Positions 10,174 through 18,650 are shown, counted from the first letter of the stretch. The stretch: DNA of 64,000 nt from Oceanimonas aquatica (GCF_030732065.1 NZ_JAVBHX010000008.1:62001-126000), one strand, 5' to 3'. Program-made: numbers and translations. The notes: generated by a model not told the origin, from the sequence alone.

Positions 10174-10605
10174 ATGCGTACCACCAGGGATCGTATTCGT
10201 CATACGCTGGGATTCGAGATCATTGGTCTGGTTATGTTCGCGCCGCTGGCCAGCCTGGCATTTGGCCATGATCTGTTTGAAATGGGCCTGATGGCACTGG
10301 TGGGATCGATCATCGCCACCCTCTGGAACTATGCGTACAACCTGCTGTTCGATCACGCCATGCTGAGACTGCGCGGCGATGTTCGCAAAACCACAGTGAT
10401 CCGGGTGTTTCATGCCCTGCTGTTTGAAGGCGGCCTGCTGCTGCTGTTTTTGCCGATGATCGCCTGGCACCTGGGCATCAGCCTGTGGGACGCCTTTGTC
10501 ATGGACATTGCCATGTCGGCCTTTTACCTGTGCTATGCGTTTCTCTACAACCTGGCCTACGACCGCATTTTTCCCATCCCCAACCCGACCGCTCAGCCCG
10601 AATAA
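10174..10605 (+). CDS. PACE-family efflux protein (AceI-like)
   Basis: A 143-residue inner-membrane protein with four hydrophobic helices arranged as two bacterial transmembrane-pair domains. It resembles AceI, the proton-driven chlorhexidine exporter that also moves short diamines. Residues typical of AceI are present: Glu15 in RIRHTLGFEIIGL (the residue essential for proton coupling), the WNYAYN motif near 52, RVFHALLFEGGLL and the final NLAYDRIFP. AAGGAG lies five bases before the ATG. It ends at a strong bidirectional terminator. Confidence 0.88.
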   Translation: MRTTRDRIRHTLGFEIIGLVMFAPLASLAFGHDLFEMGLMALVGSIIATLWNYAYNLLFDHAMLRLRGDVRKTTVIRVFHALLFEGGLLLLFLPMIAWHLGISLWDAFVMDIAMSAFYLCYAFLYNLAYDRIFPIPNPTAQPE

Positions 10606-10606
10606 T

Positions 10607-10633
10607 AAAAAACCGCCCGAAGGCGGTTTTTTA
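10607..10633. terminator. Bidirectional intrinsic terminator
   Basis: Stem AACCGCC/GGCGGTT with loop CGAA (10611-10628), preceded by an A-run and followed by a T-run, so it can stop transcription of the efflux gene (+) and of the convergent symporter gene (-). Confidence 0.9.
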
Positions 10634-10649
10634 TTACCTGACTTGAATA

Positions 10650-11921
10650 TTACTTGCTGCGAACCGGCTCCGGCTCGGCGTCGTCGATGGTATCGGGGTT
10701 GCCTTCCATCTTCGCCACTATGGTGTTGACGGCGGTATCGCCCACCACGTTGGAAGAGGTGCAGAACATGTCATTGATGCGATCCACCGCCATGATGATG
10801 GCCATGGCTTCTACCGGCAGACCCATCTGGTGCAACAGCACGCCGGCCATGACCACGGCGCCACCGGGCACACCACCCACGCCCACCGACATCAGCAGCA
10901 CGGTAATGCCAACGGTCAGCAGATCACCGGCAGGAATAGGGGTACCGGAGATATTGGCGGCAAAAATGGCGGCCAGGGTAATGTAAATGGCAGAGCCGGA
11001 CATGTTGATGGTGGCGCCCAGGGGCACGCCAAAACCGGCAATGGCGCGGGACACACCCAGTTTCTCGGTCAGGGTGCGCATGGTCACCGGAATGGTGGCA
11101 TTGGAGCTGGCAGTAGACAGAGAAAACAACAGCTGCTCACGCGTGGCCTTGCGGAACACACCCGGCTTGATACCGGTGATCAGCCACACCGCCAGGGGAT
11201 AAACCACCAGAATCCAGAACGCCAGCACCATCACTACCATGGCCACGTAACCGGCGACCGACATCAGGGTATCGGCTTCCAGGGTGGCGCCCAGGCTTAT
11301 CATCAGCGCAAACACACCGTAAGGGGCCAGGGTCATCACCAGGCCCACCAGCTTCATCATTACCTCGTTGGCCATGCGGAAGGCACGGGCCGCCGGCGCT
11401 GCAGTGGCACCCAGGCCCTGAATGGCCAGGCCGGTGAGAATGGCCATAAAGATGATCTGCAGCATATCGCCGGAGGCAAAGGCCTGTACCGGGTTGCTGG
11501 GCACAATATTCACCAGCATGGCGCCCAGATCCGGGGTTTCGGTGGTGGTCAGCTCCACCGCACCGGATGCGCCGTGCGGCAGGGTGGCGCCCAGGCCGGG
11601 CTGGAAGATCACGCCCACCAGAATGGCGGCGGCGATCGACAGCATGGTATTGACGATATACAGGCCAAAGGTTTTGCTGCCTAGGCGCCCGAAGCTGGCG
11701 ATATCGCGCAGCTCACAGATGCCGGTCACGATGGAGATGTACACCAGGGGGACCACCATCAGCTTAATCAGTGACACGAACATGCCGCCCAGGCCTTCGG
11801 CCAGGCCGACCAGGCCGTCGTTAAGCAGGGATACATCCTTGAACAGGTACTGGATTGCGCTGCCGATCAGCAGACCGACAAAAAGCCCGGTAAAAATCCG
11901 GGTGGAAAGAGAGCCTTTCAT
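10650..11921 (-). CDS. Dicarboxylate/amino acid:cation symporter (DAACS family)
   Basis: Sodium- or proton-coupled importer of the GltP/DctA fold, probably taking up glutamate, aspartate, serine/threonine or C4-dicarboxylates. I chose the ATG at 11921 (MKGSLSTRIF, 423 residues), which has GAGGA seven bases upstream. Helices cover most of the length. The HP1 motif is SLSTASSNATIPVT, the TM7 region is GATINMSGSAIY (NMDGT in other members), and the HP2/TM8 region is VDRINDMFCTSSNVVGD. It is divergent from doeA, so a link to ectoine breakdown products is possible but unproven. Confidence 0.88.
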   Translation of the reverse strand: MKGSLSTRIFTGLFVGLLIGSAIQYLFKDVSLLNDGLVGLAEGLGGMFVSLIKLMVVPLVYISIVTGICELRDIASFGRLGSKTFGLYIVNTMLSIAAAILVGVIFQPGLGATLPHGASGAVELTTTETPDLGAMLVNIVPSNPVQAFASGDMLQIIFMAILTGLAIQGLGATAAPAARAFRMANEVMMKLVGLVMTLAPYGVFALMISLGATLEADTLMSVAGYVAMVVMVLAFWILVVYPLAVWLITGIKPGVFRKATREQLLFSLSTASSNATIPVTMRTLTEKLGVSRAIAGFGVPLGATINMSGSAIYITLAAIFAANISGTPIPAGDLLTVGITVLLMSVGVGGVPGGAVVMAGVLLHQMGLPVEAMAIIMAVDRINDMFCTSSNVVGDTAVNTIVAKMEGNPDTIDDAEPEPVRSK

Positions 11922-12285
11922 TACTACGTCCTCAGAAAAAGCCAAACTATTTATCTGCTGTTTGTAATTTTTGTAGATAACTTAACCAATCACTTGCTAA
12001 GCGCACGGATTTTACATTCAAAAAACAGCACAGCAACCACAATGATCCACTGAAGGCAATTTCGCGTGATCAACCTCACAAAACCTGCAAAAGTTAAAAA
12101 ACTTTTAAAGTTTCACCCAGAAACACATGAGTCCCAGCGAAATCGAGGCGCGAAGATGAAGTCGCCGAAAAGGATTAAGAACGCTTTGCTGCCGGCGAGT
12201 TGACACCATCGGCGCGGCTGAACTGTACTGGAGTGAGTCCCGCTACCGGGCTTATGGTTTTCATGCTTCATACAAGGGGGCAGGC
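11922..12285. other. 364-bp divergent intergenic region, symporter/doeA
   Basis: No gene is evident. The symporter half is AT-rich (about 11945-12115) against GC-rich surroundings. It contains a perfect 6-bp inverted repeat around one base, AACTTT-T-AAAGTT (12100-12112), which could be an operator. The doeA half contains a TTGACA-like promoter (12200-12229). Confidence 0.5.
12200..12229 (+). promoter_or_regulatory. Possible sigma-70 promoter of doeA
   Basis: TTGACA (12200-12205, a perfect -35) is followed after 18 bases by TGTACT (12224-12229), a partial -10. It would give a leader of about 50 bases before doeA. Confidence 0.35.
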
Positions 12286-13473
12286 ATGCACACACAGATC
12301 CCCGGTTTTTCACGGGAGGAATATCACCAACGCCTGGCCAGAGTCAGGGCCGATATGCTGAAACAGGATATTCAGACCCTGATCGTGCACGACCCGGCCA
12401 ATATCGCCTGGCTCACCGGCTATGACGGCTGGTCCTTCTACACACCTCAGGCGGCAGTAGTCAGCATGACCGGCGAGCCCTGGTGGTTTGGCCGCCACAT
12501 GGATGCCAACGGCGCCCGTCGCACCGTCTGGATAGAGGAAGACAATATTCTCTGGTATCCCGACTATTACGTGATGAACCCGCCCATGAACGCCATGGAG
12601 TACCTGGCCAACCAGTACCTAAAGCCTCATGAGCGGGCCTATGGCCGCATCGGGGTAGAAATGGACAGCTACTATTTCACGCCGGCGGCCTGGCAGGCCC
12701 TGCACGAGAACCTGCCCGACGCCGAGCTGGTGGATGCCACCGCCCTGGTGAACTGGTGCCGGGCCATCAAGTCGGACACCGAGCTACGTTATATGCGTAT
12801 TGCCGCCCGTATCGTGGAACGCATGCATGCCGCCGCACTGGAAATGATCGAGCCGGGCCTGCCCAAGCATCTGCTGGTGGCGGAGATCTACCGGGTGGCC
12901 ATGGAGGGGCATGACGGCCATTTTGGTGATTACCCATCCATGGTGCCCATGCTGCCTTCGGGTATGGACGCCTCGGCACCGCACCTGACCTGGGATGACA
13001 GACCCTTTTGCCGGGATCAGGGCACCTTTTTCGAGCTGGCCGGCTGCCACCGCCGCTACCATTGCGTGCTGTCGCGCACCATTTATCTGGGCCGGCCCAC
13101 CGACAATTTTCTGCGTGCCGAAGAGGCCCTCAACGCCGGGCTGGAAGCCGGGCTGGCAGCAGCCCAGCCCGGTAACCGCTGTGCCGACATTGCCAACGCC
13201 CTTAACGCCGCCCTGGCAGAATACGGCTTTGACCGGGAAGGTGCCCGCTGTGGCTATCCCATTGGCATGAGCTATCCGCCGGACTGGGGCGAACGCAGCA
13301 TGAGCCTGCGCAACACCGATAACACCATACTGGAGCCAGGCATGACCTTTCACTTTATGCCCGGGTTATGGCTGGATGACTGGGGCATGGAAACCACCGA
13401 AAGCATAGTGATCACCAAAAACGGCGGCGAGCCCCTGTGCAACTATCCGCGCCAGCTGTTTGTGAAAAAATGA
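12286..13473 (+). CDS. doeA: Ectoine hydrolase DoeA (M24 peptidase fold)
   Basis: Opens the ring of the compatible solute ectoine to N-acetyl-diaminobutyrate, the first step of ectoine use as carbon and nitrogen source. The 395 residues have the creatinase-like N-domain and the C-terminal pita-bread domain. It shares long stretches with Halomonas DoeA as I recall it: WLTGYDGWSFY, VNWCRAIKS, EPGLPKHLLVAEIYRV, PHLTWDD, CGYPIGMSYPPDWGER, EPGMTFHFMPGLW and the C-terminal PRQLFVKK. The ATG has AGGGGG about six bases upstream. doeX follows 29 bp later; no deacetylase doeB is nearby. Other M24 enzymes are less likely. Confidence 0.87.
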   Translation: MHTQIPGFSREEYHQRLARVRADMLKQDIQTLIVHDPANIAWLTGYDGWSFYTPQAAVVSMTGEPWWFGRHMDANGARRTVWIEEDNILWYPDYYVMNPPMNAMEYLANQYLKPHERAYGRIGVEMDSYYFTPAAWQALHENLPDAELVDATALVNWCRAIKSDTELRYMRIAARIVERMHAAALEMIEPGLPKHLLVAEIYRVAMEGHDGHFGDYPSMVPMLPSGMDASAPHLTWDDRPFCRDQGTFFELAGCHRRYHCVLSRTIYLGRPTDNFLRAEEALNAGLEAGLAAAQPGNRCADIANALNAALAEYGFDREGARCGYPIGMSYPPDWGERSMSLRNTDNTILEPGMTFHFMPGLWLDDWGMETTESIVITKNGGEPLCNYPRQLFVKK

Positions 13474-13502
13474 CGATGTTTCTGACTTAAAAAGGCGAAA
13501 TC

Positions 13503-13976
13503 ATGCGGCTGGATCGCTACGACATTCAAATTCTGCAAATACTGCAGCGCCGGGGCCGCATTACCAAGTCGGCCCTGGCCGAGGCCATCAACCTGTCGGT
13601 CAGCCCCTGCTGGGAGCGGGTAAAGCGGCTGGAGCAGGCCGGCATCATTGAAGGCTATGGCGCACACATCAACACCGAACTGCTGCAGGGGCGAACCTCG
13701 GTGTTGGTGGAGATCAGTCTGGGCCGGCACAGCGCAGAAGCCATGCGCCGGTTTGAACGGGCCATGCAGGAGTGTGACAAGGTGACCGACTGCTACGCCA
13801 CCGGCGGCGGTGTGGACTATGTGCTGAAGGTGATGTGTGACGACATTGATCAATATCAGCGTCAGATTGACCGCTGGCTGGCCGCCAATCTCGGTATAGA
13901 GCGCTACTACACCTACATAGTCACCAAGACCATCAAGCATCAGCCGCCAGGGTTATCGATCAGCGAGCAGGAATAA
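13503..13976 (+). CDS. doeX: Lrp/AsnC-type regulator DoeX
   Basis: A 157-residue Lrp/AsnC family transcription factor. The N-terminal helix-turn-helix is KSALAEAINLSVSPCWERVKRLEQAG (positions about 21-46, given here in part as KSALAEAINLSVSPCWERV), followed by a RAM ligand-binding domain (about 65-145) with CYATGGGVDYVLKV. In Halomonas doeX accompanies doeA-doeB and senses ectoine degradation intermediates. Being in operon with doeA and closely similar to DoeX, it is probably the local regulator of ectoine catabolism. Confidence 0.8.
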   Translation: MRLDRYDIQILQILQRRGRITKSALAEAINLSVSPCWERVKRLEQAGIIEGYGAHINTELLQGRTSVLVEISLGRHSAEAMRRFERAMQECDKVTDCYATGGGVDYVLKVMCDDIDQYQRQIDRWLAANLGIERYYTYIVTKTIKHQPPGLSISEQE

Positions 13977-13977
13977 T

Positions 13978-14003
13978 AAAGGGGCCGGCTGGCCCCTTTA
14001 CTT
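13978..14003. terminator. Bidirectional intrinsic terminator
   Basis: Stem AAGGGGCC/GGCCCCTT with loop GGCT (13979-13998), flanked by A-rich and T-rich ends, between doeX (+) and the convergent aminotransferase (-). Confidence 0.88.
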
Positions 14004-15182
14004 TTACAGTACCTGGCGGATCACCCGACCAAAGCGGCCGATGCCCTCTTCAATGGTGGCGGCGTCGGAGCCGGAATAACTGAAACGGGCGGTGTTGAGA
14101 ATGTCCGGGCGCACGTAGAAGGGCTGGCCCGGCACAAAAGCCACGTTTTCCTTGATGGAGAGGTTGAACAGCTCCATGGCTCTGATGTGCTCGGGCAACC
14201 GCAGCCACAGGAACATGCCGCCTTCCGGACGGGTGAAGTCCAGCCCCGGACAATGACGCAGCAGCGCCTGCTCCATCACCTTTTTCTGTTCGCCATACAC
14301 GGTGCGAATGCGATCGATATGGGCATCCAGACTGTTGTCCTGCAGGTAACTGTACAGCACCTGCTGCACAAAGCCGTTGGTGTGCAGATCGGAGGCCTGC
14401 TTGGCAATGGTGATCTTCTGGCGCAACCAGTCAGGGACCACCATCCAGCCCAGACGGAAAGACGGCACCACCACCTTGGAGAAAGAGCCCAGCAGCACCA
14501 CGTTTTCCGGCGCCAGCTTGGCGATGGGCGGCAGGTGCTCGCCTTCAAAGCGCAGCTCGCCATAGGGGTTGTCTTCCACCATCAGCACATTGTGCTTAAC
14601 CAGTCGCTCGGCCACCGCCTTGCGTTTTTCCAGGCTATAGCTCAGACCTGACGGATTCTGAAAGTTGGTCACCCCGTACATCAGCCGGGCATGATTGGCC
14701 TCGCCCAGCAGGGCGTCGAGCGCGTTCAGATCGGGGCCATCGTCGTTCAGAGCCACCCCCTGAAACTGGGGCTGGTAAACCGACAGCGCCTGAATGGCCC
14801 CCAGGTAGCCCGGCTCCTCGATAATCAGCTTGGAGCCTTCATCCACCAGCACCTTGCCAATCAGATCCAGCGCCTGCTGGGAGCCGTTGGTGATCAGAAT
14901 ATTGTCCGGGTTCACGTCCATGCCGTGCTGGGTGCGGTAGCGGGCGGCAATGTAGTCGCGCAGTGGGCCAAAGCCCTCGGTGGCGGCATATTGCAGCGCG
15001 CCGTTGCCCTTGTTCTGCAGCACCTTGGCGGTGGCCACTTCCAGCTCTTCGTTCGGAAAGAACTCCGGGTTGGGCAGGCCGCCGGCAAAGGAGATCACTT
15101 CCGGGTTGACGGCGACTTTCAGTATTTCTCGAATAAAGGAAGGCTCTACCTTGGCAAAGCGCTGGGCAAAAAACGGCTGCAT
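14004..15182 (-). CDS. PLP-dependent aminotransferase (2-aminoadipate transaminase-like)
   Basis: A fold-type I aminotransferase of 392 residues, class I/II. The cofactor lysine is Lys236 in LGSFSKVVVPSFRLGW; substrate and PLP contacts include NPSG (176-179) and EDNPYGELR (203-211), and Arg in TARFSYSG near residue 373. Such proteins are annotated as LysN-like 2-aminoadipate transaminases or broad aromatic/branched-chain aminotransferases. It is convergent with doeX. It is not of the class III type expected for the ectoine-pathway transaminase DoeD, so a direct ectoine role is doubtful. Confidence 0.85.
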   Translation of the reverse strand: MQPFFAQRFAKVEPSFIREILKVAVNPEVISFAGGLPNPEFFPNEELEVATAKVLQNKGNGALQYAATEGFGPLRDYIAARYRTQHGMDVNPDNILITNGSQQALDLIGKVLVDEGSKLIIEEPGYLGAIQALSVYQPQFQGVALNDDGPDLNALDALLGEANHARLMYGVTNFQNPSGLSYSLEKRKAVAERLVKHNVLMVEDNPYGELRFEGEHLPPIAKLAPENVVLLGSFSKVVVPSFRLGWMVVPDWLRQKITIAKQASDLHTNGFVQQVLYSYLQDNSLDAHIDRIRTVYGEQKKVMEQALLRHCPGLDFTRPEGGMFLWLRLPEHIRAMELFNLSIKENVAFVPGQPFYVRPDILNTARFSYSGSDAATIEEGIGRFGRVIRQVL

Positions 15183-15316
15183 AGGGGTCTCTCTGAATTA
15201 CTACGCGTGGCGGGCGCCAACAAAACCTTTCTTTTGTATCAGAAAACATCGCAATAACAAACCATAAACAACATCCCGGGTTTGCACCCCGGCCCGGCTT
15301 GTGGTCGAATTCGCCC

Positions 15317-16396
15317 ATGCCAAACCACACAACCACTTCAGTGAAACGCCTTTCCTTTTCAAGCCGCATTCTGGCCTGGCACGATCTGCACGGCCGCAAA
15401 ACCCTGCCCTGGCAGCAAAATAAAAGTCCCTACCGGGTGTGGGTATCAGAAATCATGCTGCAGCAAACCCAGGTCAGCACGGTTATTCCCTATTACCAGC
15501 GTTTTATGGAGCGCTTTCCCGACGTGGTCAGCCTGGCCGACGCCGCTCAGGATGAGGTGCTGCACCTCTGGACCGGCCTGGGTTACTACGCCCGTGCCCG
15601 CAACCTGCACAAGGCCGCCCAGGTCATTCGCGATCACTATGACGGGCACTTTCCCGAACGCTTTGAGGAAGTACTGGGCCTGCCCGGTATCGGCCGCTCC
15701 ACCGCCGGCGCCGTACTGTCGCTGTCTCTTGGCCAGCACCACGGCATTCTCGACGGCAATGTTAAACGGGTGCTTACCCGCTGGCTGGGGCAGCCGGGCT
15801 GGCCGGGCAAAAAGGAAGTGGAAAACGCGCTCTGGGACAAGGTCGCCGAGCTCACTCCCGATGAGGGCGTCAGTCAGTACAATCAGGCCATGATGGACAT
15901 GGGTGCCACCATCTGCACCCGCAGCAAGCCCGCCTGCGAGCGTTGCCCGGTCAGTGAAGACTGCCAGGCCCGGTTGCTGGGCACCCCCACCGCCTTTCCC
16001 GAGTCCAAACCCAAAAAAACCGTGCAGCCGGAAAAAAAGGCCTGCTTTGTGCTGCTGCAAAGCGGCGACCAGCTGCTGCTGGTACAACGCCCGCCGCAGG
16101 GGCTGTGGGGCGGACTTTACTGTTTTCCCGAGTTTGCCGACGAGGCTGAAATGCAGCAATGGCTCAGGCGCTTTCCCGATGCCGGCAAGCCCGAGCCCCT
16201 GCCCGGCTTTCGCCACACCTTCAGTCACTTTCACCTGGATATCAGCCCCTGGCGCGTGCCATTGCCCCACATTCCCGCCGAGGTCATGGCGAGTGACGAG
16301 CGTCTTTGGTATAACTTGCGTCAACCGGCACCGGTAGGTCTGGCAGCCGCCACCAAAAAGCTGCTCGCCTACCCGCAACTGCACAAGAGGACATGA
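15317..16396 (+). CDS. mutY: Adenine DNA glycosylase
   Basis: Removes adenine mispaired with 8-oxoguanine. I chose the ATG at 15317 (MPNHTTTS, 359 residues); a TTG at 15299 is possible. Catalytic Glu45 lies in [11 protein letters not shown], the helix-hairpin-helix is [10 protein letters not shown] (122-131), catalytic Asp146 is in GILDGNVKR, and the 4Fe-4S cysteines are 200, 207, 210 and 216. The C-terminal NUDIX-like domain includes [16 protein letters not shown] and [11 protein letters not shown]. Its stop overlaps the yggX start. Confidence 0.96.
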   Translation: MPNHTTTSVKRLSFSSRILAWHDLHGRKTLPWQQNKSPYRVWVSEIMLQQTQVSTVIPYYQRFMERFPDVVSLADAAQDEVLHLWTGLGYYARARNLHKAAQVIRDHYDGHFPERFEEVLGLPGIGRSTAGAVLSLSLGQHHGILDGNVKRVLTRWLGQPGWPGKKEVENALWDKVAELTPDEGVSQYNQAMMDMGATICTRSKPACERCPVSEDCQARLLGTPTAFPESKPKKTVQPEKKACFVLLQSGDQLLLVQRPPQGLWGGLYCFPEFADEAEMQQWLRRFPDAGKPEPLPGFRHTFSHFHLDISPWRVPLPHIPAEVMASDERLWYNLRQPAPVGLAAATKKLLAYPQLHKRT

Positions 16397-16671
16397 TGAG
16401 CCGAACCATTTTTTGCCAGCGTTTGAAGAAGGAAGCCGAAGGTCTGGACTTTCAGATGTACCCGGGAGAGCTCGGCAAGCGCATTTACGACAATATTTCC
16501 AAGGAAGCCTGGTCCGAGTGGCAGAAGAAGCAGACCATGCTGATCAATGAGAAAAAACTGAACATGATGAATGCCGAGCATCGCCAGCTGCTCGAGCAGG
16601 AAATGGTCGCCTATCTGTTTGAAGGCGCCGACGTCGATATTGAGGGCTATACTCCCCCTTCCGGCAACTAA
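16396..16671 (+). CDS. yggX: Fe(2+)-trafficking protein YggX
   Basis: Small protein that protects Fe-S clusters and the labile iron pool from oxidation. Its 91 residues are nearly identical to E. coli YggX over [39 protein letters not shown] and IEGYTPP. Two ATGs are adjacent; the one at 16396 is five bases after GAGG and matches the family start. mutY-yggX is the usual operon, sharing the MutY role in oxidative damage. After the stop, GCCTTGAG/CTCAAGGC (16689-16712) forms a hairpin without a T-run. Confidence 0.96.
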   Translation: MSRTIFCQRLKKEAEGLDFQMYPGELGKRIYDNISKEAWSEWQKKQTMLINEKKLNMMNAEHRQLLEQEMVAYLFEGADVDIEGYTPPSGN

Positions 16672-16724
16672 ATCACCGCTTTGCTCAAGCCTTGAGCGAA
16701 CGCACTCAAGGCCGGAAAAAGCGG

Positions 16725-16753
16725 TTGACTTGCCAGGGGCGATCGATTTAAAT
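16725..16753 (+). promoter_or_regulatory. tRNA-Phe promoter
   Basis: TTGACT (16725-16730), a 17-base spacer and TTAAAT (16748-16753), followed by the GC-rich discriminator GACGCCCC typical of stringently controlled stable-RNA promoters, just upstream of the first tRNA-Phe. Confidence 0.7.
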
Positions 16754-16764
16754 GACGCCCCGTT

Positions 16765-16840
16765 GCCCAGATAGCTCAGTCGGTAGAGCAGGGGATTGAA
16801 AATCCCCGTGTCGGTGGTTCGATTCCGCCTCTGGGCACCA
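16765..16840 (+). tRNA. tRNA-Phe (GAA), copy 1
   Basis: A 76-base tRNA with encoded CCA. The anticodon loop TTGAAAA gives anticodon GAA; the T-loop is GGTTCGATTCC and the acceptor stem GCCCAGA/TCTGGGC closes fully. It is very similar to E. coli tRNA-Phe. Confidence 0.98.
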
Positions 16841-16869
16841 TTTTTCGGTGCTTTCTCAAAAACACCAAC

Positions 16870-16945
16870 GCCCAGATAGCTCAGTCGGTAGAGCAGGGGA
16901 TTGAAAATCCCCGTGTCGGTGGTTCGATTCCGCCTCTGGGCACCA
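16870..16945 (+). tRNA. tRNA-Phe (GAA), copy 2
   Basis: Identical to copy 1. The spacer before it (16841-16869) is nearly the same as the next one, so the unit is a 105-bp tandem duplication. Confidence 0.98.
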
Positions 16946-16974
16946 CTTTTCGGTGCTTTTTCAAAAACACCAAC

Positions 16975-17050
16975 GCCCAGATAGCTCAGTCGGTAGAGCA
17001 GGGGATTGAAAATCCCCGTGTCGGTGGTTCGATTCCGCCTCTGGGCACCA
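16975..17050 (+). tRNA. tRNA-Phe (GAA), copy 3
   Basis: Identical to copies 1 and 2; last of the array, followed within 6 bp by an intrinsic terminator. All three are probably cut from one transcript. Confidence 0.98.
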
Positions 17051-17055
17051 TCTTT

Positions 17056-17083
17056 AAAGCCTCGCGAAAGCGGGGCTTTTTTG
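17056..17083 (+). terminator. Terminator of the tRNA-Phe operon
   Basis: Ten-base-pair stem AAAGCCTCGC/GCGGGGCTTT (17056-17079) with a GAAA tetraloop and a T-run. Confidence 0.9.
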
Positions 17084-17182
17084 TATCCGCGATCTGCAAC
17101 CCGGCTGACGGCAGCCCGCTTTCATGGTATTCCCGTCCACTGTTTTCTAATCTTAGAAAAAGCCCAGGCAAAGGATACTGCC

Positions 17183-18160
17183 ATGAGACTCATGCTACTG
17201 CCCCTGTTGTTGCTGCCATTGGGTATCAGCCACGCAAGTCATGAAGACGACACCGACCTGCCCCACTGGGCGGTGGACAAAATCACCCCCATGCACGACA
17301 GAGTCACCAACTGGCTCGACAACAATGCCCGCAACATCGACAATTTCTTTGGAACAGACGACAGCCTGACCATGGAAAATGGCTCCTATATGCGTTTCAG
17401 CCAGGAGTTTTCATGGCATGAGCGTGATCGTTATGACTGGGATACCGCGCTGCGGGTTAAGCTGGACCTGCCCACCACCAAGGAGCGGCTGCGCATACTG
17501 ATTGAAAGTGATCCGGAAGAAACACAAGGCACCCTGGCCGAGCAGGGCGCCAACACCGCCCGCAGCAATAACAACTTCAGAACCGAAGACTTTCTGCTCG
17601 GTCTGCGCCGCCTCAGTGATCGGGACAAGCGCGAACACTGGCGCTTCGATGCCGGCGCCGGTATCAAGGTAAAGCTGCCGCTGGATCCTTACGTGCGTTT
17701 CACCGGCGAGCGCCAGTGGCAGCTGAACGACGGCCCCTGGGTGCTCGACTCCTGGAGCCGGGCCTCATGGTTTAATGAAGAAGGCTACTCGGTACGCAGC
17801 CGCTGGGATCTGGGCCGGCCCCTCAGTGACATTTATCACCTGCGCTTTATTACCAATGTGCAGTGGCAGGAAGAAGTCGACACCCTGGAGTATTCCGAAG
17901 GCATCGAGCTAAACCAGTTGCTCGGCACCCGCAGCGCCATTCGCTATGCCGCCGTGGCCGTGGGCCGCAGTGCTTCCGACCCGCGGCTGTATGACTACTA
18001 CCTGCTCAGCCAGTACCGGCGCAACCTGCACCGGGAGATATTATTCGTGGATTTCATTCCCGAGGTTCATTTTCCCAGAGAGCAGAATTACGATGCCGAG
18101 TTCGGTGTCACCCTGCGTTTTGAACTCTTGTTCCGGGCAGATCTGTCCTGGGGAAGATAA
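17183..18160 (+). CDS. Predicted exported outer-membrane protein, unknown function
   Basis: I do not recognise this family. The ATG at 17183 has AAGGAT six bases upstream; a longer reading would run back through tRNA-Phe copy 3. The 325 residues begin with a clear signal peptide ending near ISHAS. The mature part is rich in aromatic and alternating charged/hydrophobic stretches (YMRFSQEFSWHERDRYDWD, LRFITNVQWQEEVD, EFGVTLRFELLFRADLSW), as expected for a beta-barrel. No helices long enough to span the membrane are seen after the signal. It stands alone between the tRNA-Phe array and a cold-shock gene. Confidence 0.75.
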   Translation: MRLMLLPLLLLPLGISHASHEDDTDLPHWAVDKITPMHDRVTNWLDNNARNIDNFFGTDDSLTMENGSYMRFSQEFSWHERDRYDWDTALRVKLDLPTTKERLRILIESDPEETQGTLAEQGANTARSNNNFRTEDFLLGLRRLSDRDKREHWRFDAGAGIKVKLPLDPYVRFTGERQWQLNDGPWVLDSWSRASWFNEEGYSVRSRWDLGRPLSDIYHLRFITNVQWQEEVDTLEYSEGIELNQLLGTRSAIRYAAVAVGRSASDPRLYDYYLLSQYRRNLHREILFVDFIPEVHFPREQNYDAEFGVTLRFELLFRADLSWGR

Positions 18161-18252
18161 AGTGTCAGACAGCTCCGCCGTAGTCCAAAATTCCCGACTC
18201 GCAAGGGCTGATGAAAGTTTTGTGAACCCGCCACCGGTCACAAAAATACCTG

Positions 18253-18281
18253 TTGACCCCCATCAGGTAACCGGTTAGAGT
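18253..18281 (+). promoter_or_regulatory. Promoter of the cold-shock gene
   Basis: TTGACC (18253-18258), 17-base spacer, TAGAGT (18276-18281). Transcription from here would give a 5' leader of about 125 bases, the long leader typical of cspA-type mRNAs; no exact copy of the E. coli cold box is seen. Confidence 0.6.
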
Positions 18282-18415
18282 GAATCCGGCTCTGAGAATA
18301 CCGCTGAATTTATGTTCATTACGAAGTTCCTAGTAGTACCTCGTCCTGTATTTCATAAGTCAAGGCCGTGTTTTCAAGTCGATTTCTCAAGCAAGTTTGT
18401 TTACAGGATTTAGGT

Positions 18416-18625
18416 ATGTCTAACACTGTTAAAGGTAAAGTAAAGTTCTTCAATGAAGCCAAAGGTTTCGGTTTCATCGAGCAAGAGCAAGGCCCTGACG
18501 TATTCGTACACTTCAGCGCCATCCAGACTCCGGGCTTCAAGACCCTGGCTGAAGGTCAGTCCGTTGAGTTCACTGTAGCCCAAGGCCAGAAAGGTCCTCA
18601 GGCTGAAAACGTAGTACCTCTGTAA
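18416..18625 (+). CDS. Cold-shock protein, CspA family
   Basis: A 69-residue single-domain OB-fold RNA chaperone. RNP1 is KGFGFIEQ and RNP2 is VFVHFSAI; the start is [31 protein letters not shown] precedes the ATG at 18416, so the upstream in-frame ATG at 18368 is not needed. Codons are AT-rich and E. coli-like (GTA, CAA, AAA), suggesting high expression. It has its own promoter and terminator. It resembles CspA/CspC/CspE types and I cannot tell which. Confidence 0.95.
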   Translation: MSNTVKGKVKFFNEAKGFGFIEQEQGPDVFVHFSAIQTPGFKTLAEGQSVEFTVAQGQKGPQAENVVPL

Positions 18626-18650
18626 GAGACTGCGTTAAAAAAGCATTTCA

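Noticed and set aside
16765-17050. Regular direct repeats that could suggest a CRISPR array
   Set aside because: The repeats are tRNA-Phe genes; spacers are nearly identical rather than unique. No cas genes or other arrays were seen.
17006-17182. Upstream in-frame extension of the outer-membrane protein gene
   Set aside because: It would be coded through the third tRNA-Phe gene and its terminator; the ATG at 17183 has a ribosome site and begins a signal peptide.
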